This document shows, piece after piece, positions 40,143-43,818 of a stretch of DNA of 43,818 nt. Each line of letters starts with the position of its first letter. Position 1 is the first letter of the stretch. Origin of the DNA: Paenibacillus sp. NEAU-GSW1 (GTDB lineage Bacteria; Bacillota; Bacilli; Paenibacillales; Paenibacillaceae); contig NZ_WOVL01000037.1 of the NCBI RefSeq assembly GCF_009737085.1, positions 1-43,818 of the forward strand, read 5' to 3'. The position numbers were made by a program, and so were the translations under genes. The notes beneath the pieces are model-generated. The model ran no database searches and was not told the DNA's origin. It worked only from the letters and a program-made list of their open reading frames with translations.

Positions 40143-41696
40143 TCAATGGAAGGTAGGTTCAGGCTTGGCGCCGCCTTCTGGCGAGCCGGAGGTTTGCGTC
40201 GTCTCCATTCGAGCACGGCCCATAAGAACAACAAATACGAGCGCAACAACCGGAAGCAACACCGACCATTGGAAAATGTACAAAATGGAATCGGACAATT
40301 TCGCAATCAACAAGTTGACCATCTCAGGCGGCATATGCATTTGCGCTTGAAGGTCAGGATCGAGCAGCGCCTGTCCGCCTTTAATTTTTTCGGCCATCTC
40401 AGCGGGAATTTGCTCGATTTGCTTGATGCCTTCCTGGAATTGATGCTTTTGCAGCGAGCCGAAAACCGCAACGCCGAGCGCAGAGCCGATCGTCCGGAAA
40501 AACGTAATGAGCGACGATGCCGAGCCTTTGTATTGCGGAGGAACGGCATTCAGCGTCGAGATGTTCAGGAGCGAGAATGAAACGCCCATGCCAAGGCCGA
40601 TAATGACCATGAACAGCGTAATAAGCGTACGGCTAGTTGACGGGTCCATAACAAAGCCAAGCAGGAAGGAACCGGTAATCAGCGTTATCACTGAGACGAG
40701 CATGACGTCCCGGTAGCGGAATTTAATGCCGATTCGGCCGCCGAGCTGCGCGCTGATGACAACGCCAAGCATCATAGGCGTCAGGACCGTACTCGTTTCC
40801 GTTGCGGTTTTGTGAAACACGCCTTGGATAAAGATCGGAATATATGTCGCGGACGCCATCATCACGCCGCCGTAAAGCACGCTGATGCCCATGCTGCTCG
40901 TAAACAAACGTGTTTTAAACAAGCTGAGCTGAATAATCGGGTCTTTGGCGTATTTCTCGGCAATAAGGAACAAGACGAGAAGAACGCCAGCACCGGCAAA
41001 CAGCGATATCGTCTTTGCAGACCCCCATGCCCAGCCGTCTGTACCGCCCAATTCGAGTCCGAACATCAGGCATAGAATAGCCGCGGTGAGCAGTATTGCG
41101 CCAAACCAGTCGATGCTCTGCTTCTTCGACACTCTTAGTTCTTGATACCCTTTAGCGATAAAAATAACCGCTAGAATGCCAATTGGCACATTAATGTAGA
41201 AAATCCAGCGCCAGGACAAATGATCGGTAATGGCGCCGCCCAATATCGGGCCAAATACGCTGGAAAGGCCGAATACCGCGCCGAATAAGCCCATCATTTT
41301 GCCGCGTTTCTCTGCAGGGAACAGATCGAAAATAATAGTGAATACGATCGGCATAAGGGCGCCGCCGCCGATGCCTTGAATGGCCCTATAAATGATGAGC
41401 TGATCCATGTTTACGGCAGTTCCGCAAAGGATGGAGCCGATCAGGAACAACAACAGACCGAGCAGAAATAACCGTTTTCGTCCGTACATATCAGACAGTT
41501 TGCCGAAAATCGGCGTAGAAACGACCATAGCGATCATGTATGCGGAGTAGACCCAAATAAAGCTTTCAAATCCTCCGAGTTTTTTAATGATCGTCGTCAT
41601 TGCCGTCGAGACGATCGTTTGATCGAGCGAGGCCATGAACAGTCCAAGCAGCAGGCCCGCAACGACCAGCTTGATGCTGCTGTTTTTTGCATCCAT
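40143..41696 (-). CDS. DHA2 family MFS multidrug exporter (EmrB/QacA type)
   Basis: This 517-residue drug:proton antiporter has about 14 membrane helices. Motif C-like LDQTIVSTA occurs in helix 1. Motif A, GKLSDMYGRKRLF, follows helix 2, and motif C, GLSSVFGPILGGAITD, lies in helix 5. The C-terminal tail is soluble and Gly/Pro-rich. A good ribosome binding site (GGAAGGA) precedes the ATG at 41696. The substrate is not readable from sequence. It is first in an operon with padR, under a palindromic operator. Confidence 0.93.
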   Translation of the reverse strand: MDAKNSSIKLVVAGLLLGLFMASLDQTIVSTAMTTIIKKLGGFESFIWVYSAYMIAMVVSTPIFGKLSDMYGRKRLFLLGLLLFLIGSILCGTAVNMDQLIIYRAIQGIGGGALMPIVFTIIFDLFPAEKRGKMMGLFGAVFGLSSVFGPILGGAITDHLSWRWIFYINVPIGILAVIFIAKGYQELRVSKKQSIDWFGAILLTAAILCLMFGLELGGTDGWAWGSAKTISLFAGAGVLLVLFLIAEKYAKDPIIQLSLFKTRLFTSSMGISVLYGGVMMASATYIPIFIQGVFHKTATETSTVLTPMMLGVVISAQLGGRIGIKFRYRDVMLVSVITLITGSFLLGFVMDPSTSRTLITLFMVIIGLGMGVSFSLLNISTLNAVPPQYKGSASSLITFFRTIGSALGVAVFGSLQKHQFQEGIKQIEQIPAEMAEKIKGGQALLDPDLQAQMHMPPEMVNLLIAKLSDSILYIFQWSVLLPVVALVFVVLMGRARMETTQTSGSPEGGAKPEPTFH

Positions 41697-41735
41697 GCGT
41701 AAATTCCTTCCTCTCTTATGTAGAGTAGTGATGAG

Positions 41736-41753
41736 GTACTCAAATTTGAGTAC
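41736..41753. promoter_or_regulatory. Palindromic operator upstream of the exporter-padR operon
   Basis: Perfect 18-bp palindrome GTACTCAAATTTGAGTAC, 40 nt upstream of the exporter start codon. PadR-family operators have this style (TACTCAAA-like half sites). The half site TTGAGT could also serve as the -35 on the - strand, so binding would block transcription. Confidence 0.72.
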
Positions 41754-41914
41754 TTTCTAAGTATACTCCTATTATGACCATTTTCAACCCTGATTTCCTA
41801 TTTCTAGAATGGAAGAATGGACAGCGGCGGTTTTCTCGCTTCACAACTTTTCGTTTCGCTGCTGCGTCTAAATAGTCAGTTGTTAGCTCGGTTCTTTCAA
41901 GGAGAATGTCCCAT

Positions 41915-42137
41915 ATGAAAAAAGATTATTTGCCAGCCATTGCCGCAGCGAAGATCGATACCGAGCCTGTCTATTTGGTCGAGGAATCGTTTTTGGAGGA
42001 GAAACGCCCATGCTTCCGTTATCGGATCGATCTCTATTCAAGAGCAGAAGAAAGTTTTTGAAGCGATCGTAACTGTCGAAGAAACGAGAGACAATGGAGA
42101 ACTTATACGAGCATATTCGTTTTTTTTTGAAAGATAA
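41915..42137 (+). pseudogene. Small ORF split by a +1 frameshift
   Basis: An ATG at 41915 behind AAGGAG opens a 48-codon frame ending TTT-TGA at 42059-42061. Shifting +1 at the run TTTTT (42055-42059) continues in frame to a TAA at 42135-42137. That gives a coherent ~73-residue acidic protein (…RYRIDLYSRAEE, then FEAIVTVEETRDNGEL…). Either one base is extra in a homopolymer (decay or sequencing error), or the UUU-UGA site is a programmed +1 shift like that of prfB. I do not recognise the family. A weak ECF-like promoter (CACAAC-N17-CGTCTA, 41842-41870) lies upstream. Confidence 0.5.
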
Positions 42138-42193
42138 AACCGCTGACGCTCAGTGGGGAATTATAGATATCGATTAAACACAGGAGGAGAAGC

Positions 42194-42937
42194 ATGCCTT
42201 TTTTAAAACGGATTTCTTTCGATTGGGAGACGGCGAGAACGGCCGGCATGATTGGCAGCTATCCTTTCCATATACCGGCGCTGCAGCAGATTGAACAGCT
42301 GCCTTTGGACAGCAACGTCACCTTTTTTATAGGAGAGAACGGCTCAGGGAAATCTACGCTGCTGGAGGCGATCGCGTACCAGTGCGGCTTTAACCTCGTT
42401 GGCGGCAAACATTCGCTGCTGGCGAAGGAAACCGACAACGTGGAGCTCGCATCCATTATGAGACTGTCTTGGCTGCCGAAAGTGACTGACGGCTTTTTCT
42501 TTCGTGCGGAAACGTTTAATGCGTTTGCGGATTATGTAGACGAGCTCGCCAAGGAAAACGGCGGCAGAGTATATGATTCATATGGAGGCAAATCACTGAA
42601 CGAGCAATCGCATGGCCAAGCGTTCTTATCTTTGTTTACGAATCGGCTTGGAGGAAAAGGCGTTTACCTGCTGGATGAACCGGAGTCTGCATTGTCTCCG
42701 CAAAATCAGCTGGCCTTTATGCGCGCAATCTGGGAACTCGAGCGTCGCGGGAATGCGCAATTTATCATTGCGACACATTCGCCGATTTTGCTGTCCTACC
42801 CAGGAGCGACGATATGGAGCTTTGACGAAATGCCTATCGGACAGGTTGAATATGAGGACACAGAGCAATTCCGGCTGACGAAAGATTTTTTGAACAATCG
42901 CGGCCGGTATTTCCGGACGTTGTTTGCGGAAGAGTGA
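42194..42937 (+). CDS. AAA family ATPase of the ABC/SMC-like type
   Basis: This 247-residue soluble ATPase has Walker A GENGSGKST (47-55). Its Walker B is VYLLDEPESALSP (Asp161, Glu162), and a switch region IIATHSPILLS follows. The signature-like segment LNEQSHGQAFLSLF precedes Walker B. It matches the AAA_21/AAA_23 group of small ABC-like ATPases, many of unknown role and some parts of phage defence or DNA metabolism. No membrane partner or nuclease gene is adjacent, so no specific function can be given. GGAGGAG lies just upstream of the ATG. Confidence 0.85.
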   Translation: MPFLKRISFDWETARTAGMIGSYPFHIPALQQIEQLPLDSNVTFFIGENGSGKSTLLEAIAYQCGFNLVGGKHSLLAKETDNVELASIMRLSWLPKVTDGFFFRAETFNAFADYVDELAKENGGRVYDSYGGKSLNEQSHGQAFLSLFTNRLGGKGVYLLDEPESALSPQNQLAFMRAIWELERRGNAQFIIATHSPILLSYPGATIWSFDEMPIGQVEYEDTEQFRLTKDFLNNRGRYFRTLFAEE

Positions 42938-42991
42938 GCGCTTTTCGCTTAGAAGAAAAGGTCATAACGAAACAAATGGAGGATTTCGAAA

Positions 42992-43513
42992 ATGATTATA
43001 AAAATGGCGCAATCAAATCTATGTGATTTTAACAAGGCGAATGAAGGTTTCATAGTTTCAGGGCGAATCATCCCTAAGTATGAAAACGACATTTGGACCT
43101 ATTCGGAAGAGGTGTTTTCCAAGCCATACTTTAAGCAATATGATAATGAAGAAATCGACTCAACTTATATTGAAGATACAGGAAAAGCTGTTTTTTTATA
43201 TTATGTTGATAATATGTGCATTGGACAGATTAGGCTACGTTCGAATTGGAATGGATATGCTTATGTCGAAGACATTGGGGTATCTAAGAACTGGAGACAA
43301 ATGGGTATTGGAACCAAATTGTTGGAAAAAGCAGTACAGTGGGCAAAACAAAATAATCATATTGGTCTTATGCTTGAAACGCAAGATGTCAATGTATCTG
43401 CTTGTCGTTTTTATGCAAGAAACAACTTTATAATCGGTGGAGTTGATCGTATGCTCTACTCAAAATTTCCCACCGCTAATGAAAAGGCAATCTTTTGGTA
43501 TCATAAGTTTTAA
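42992..43513 (+). CDS. satA: SatA-type streptothricin N-acetyltransferase (GNAT)
   Basis: This 173-residue GNAT-fold acetyltransferase transfers acetyl from acetyl-CoA to an amine. The acetyl-CoA loop is seen in RQMGIGTKLL, and the C-terminal half (LMLETQDVNVSACRFYARN and IGGVDRMLYSKFPTANEKAI) is a close match to SatA/YyaR as I remember it. These proteins inactivate streptothricin. The gene is visibly richer in A and T than its neighbours, which suggests acquisition by transfer. Repeat elements start 11 nt after the stop. GGAGG lies 10 nt before the ATG. Confidence 0.88.
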   Translation: MIIKMAQSNLCDFNKANEGFIVSGRIIPKYENDIWTYSEEVFSKPYFKQYDNEEIDSTYIEDTGKAVFLYYVDNMCIGQIRLRSNWNGYAYVEDIGVSKNWRQMGIGTKLLEKAVQWAKQNNHIGLMLETQDVNVSACRFYARNNFIIGGVDRMLYSKFPTANEKAIFWYHKF

Positions 43514-43524
43514 TTTCTAACACA

Positions 43525-43655
43525 CAAACGGAGAAAGCGAATGATTCTGGAGAAGCGGAGCGTTCGCCTTTGTATCCCGGATTCCACCCGATAGGACTAG
43601 TTGAAAGAATCCGGGCTACAACAGCGATCGTAAGAACATTTGCTTGCGCAGTTTG
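43525..43655 (+). repeat. 131-bp inverted-repeat element, copy 4 (best copy)
   Basis: Left end CAAACGGAGAAAGCGAATG. The reverse complement of the right end is CAAACTGCGCAAGCAAATG, so the terminal inverted repeats match at 13 of 19 positions. Inside are GCGGAGCGTTCGCC, a 9-bp stem CCCGGATTC / GAATCCGGG and ACAGCGATCGTAAGAACATT. TAACAC lies just outside the left end and its complement GTGTTA just outside the right end. No ORF of note. Confidence 0.9.
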
Positions 43656-43723
43656 CGCGGTGTTATGTTTTTCATCATTAGATGTTCGTAATTGAGCTTT
43701 TGAAGAGAAATGGCCTAACACCA

Positions 43724-43818
43724 CAAACGGAGAAAGCGAATGATTCTGGAGAAGCGGCAGCGTTCGCCTTTGTATTCCGGATTCCACCCGATAGGACTAG
43801 TTGAAAGAATCCGGGATA
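43724..43818 (+). repeat. 131-bp inverted-repeat element, copy 5 (cut by window end)
   Basis: It starts CAAACGGAGAAAGCGAATG and is nearly identical to copy 4 as far as the window goes, including the right arm of the inner stem. It lies 68 nt behind copy 4 in the same orientation, with TAACACCA before its left end. Nothing else is recognised in 43656-43723. Confidence 0.88.

Noticed and set aside
42138..42160. A 12-nt match (ACCGCTGACGCT) to element copy 2
   Set aside because: Too short to call an element remnant. Neither terminal repeat nor inner stem is present.

Overview
The window reads as chromosomal DNA of a low-to-mid GC, endospore-former-type Bacillota, most likely Paenibacillus or a close relative. 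The reasons are the mntABCD order, the NifU / YuzB (DUF1450) / YutJ-type NADH dehydrogenase neighbourhood, two copper-amine-oxidase-type stalk-domain proteins, a PCYCGC lipoprotein, a BceRS-BceAB peptide detoxification module, frequent TTG/GTG starts behind strong Shine-Dalgarno sites, and futalosine-type menaquinone enzymes. I see no rRNA, tRNA, CRISPR array, transposase or phage gene.

Layout. 1-4.1 kb: a tandem 39-bp hairpin repeat, then a membrane protein, a membrane-anchored transglutaminase-like protein and a class B penicillin-binding protein. 4.1-7.9 kb: a complete manganese ABC importer (mntABCD) behind a recognisable MntR-type operator. 8.2-11.4 kb: two tandemly duplicated solute-binding lipoproteins, each with its own ECF-sigma-like promoter and terminator and no permease nearby. 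11.5-16.5 kb: a HAD phosphatase, a DUF456 protein, a MurJ/SpoVB-type flippase, a stalk-domain lipoprotein and a thioredoxin. 16.8-24.4 kb: a respiratory-quinone and Fe-S region with heme A synthase, a UbiD decarboxylase, a HEPN protein, NifU, YuzB, an NDH-2-like flavoprotein, aminofutalosine synthase (MqnE) and an ErpA/HesB carrier. 24.5-28.4 kb: a 31-aa membrane peptide, an esterase, a PCYCGC lipoprotein, and a YhgE-type exporter divergent from a TetR regulator. 28.4-32.7 kb: a phosphate importer operon (stalk/beta-propeller protein, pstS, pstC, pstA) that lacks pstB. 32.7-34.3 kb: an MhqR-like MarR regulator with a perfect 18-bp operator, followed by a pirin. 34.4-39.2 kb: bceRS and bceAB. 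39.2-43.8 kb: intergenic palindromes, a PadR regulator with an EmrB-type exporter, a frameshifted small ORF, an AAA ATPase and a SatA-type acetyltransferase.

The least ordinary content is non-coding. (1) A family of about 131-bp elements with imperfect terminal inverted repeats occurs five times (about 7.9, 26.1, 26.3, 43.5 and 43.7 kb). Four of them sit 9-22 nt behind a stop codon. Their inner hairpin is kept while its sequence changes. (2) A 35-nt hairpin unit is amplified in the leaders of two unrelated genes, erpA (about 24.0 kb) and pirin (about 33.3 kb). The two versions differ by a compensatory base-pair change. Each array can also be read as a short peptide ORF ending at the Shine-Dalgarno site of the next gene. 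(3) A repeat family built on AATAGCG and CCGGTTCG occurs at 20.3 and 39.4 kb, and a 16-bp palindromic core also occurs near both.

All calls rest on reading the sequence and on remembered family features. No database search was run.
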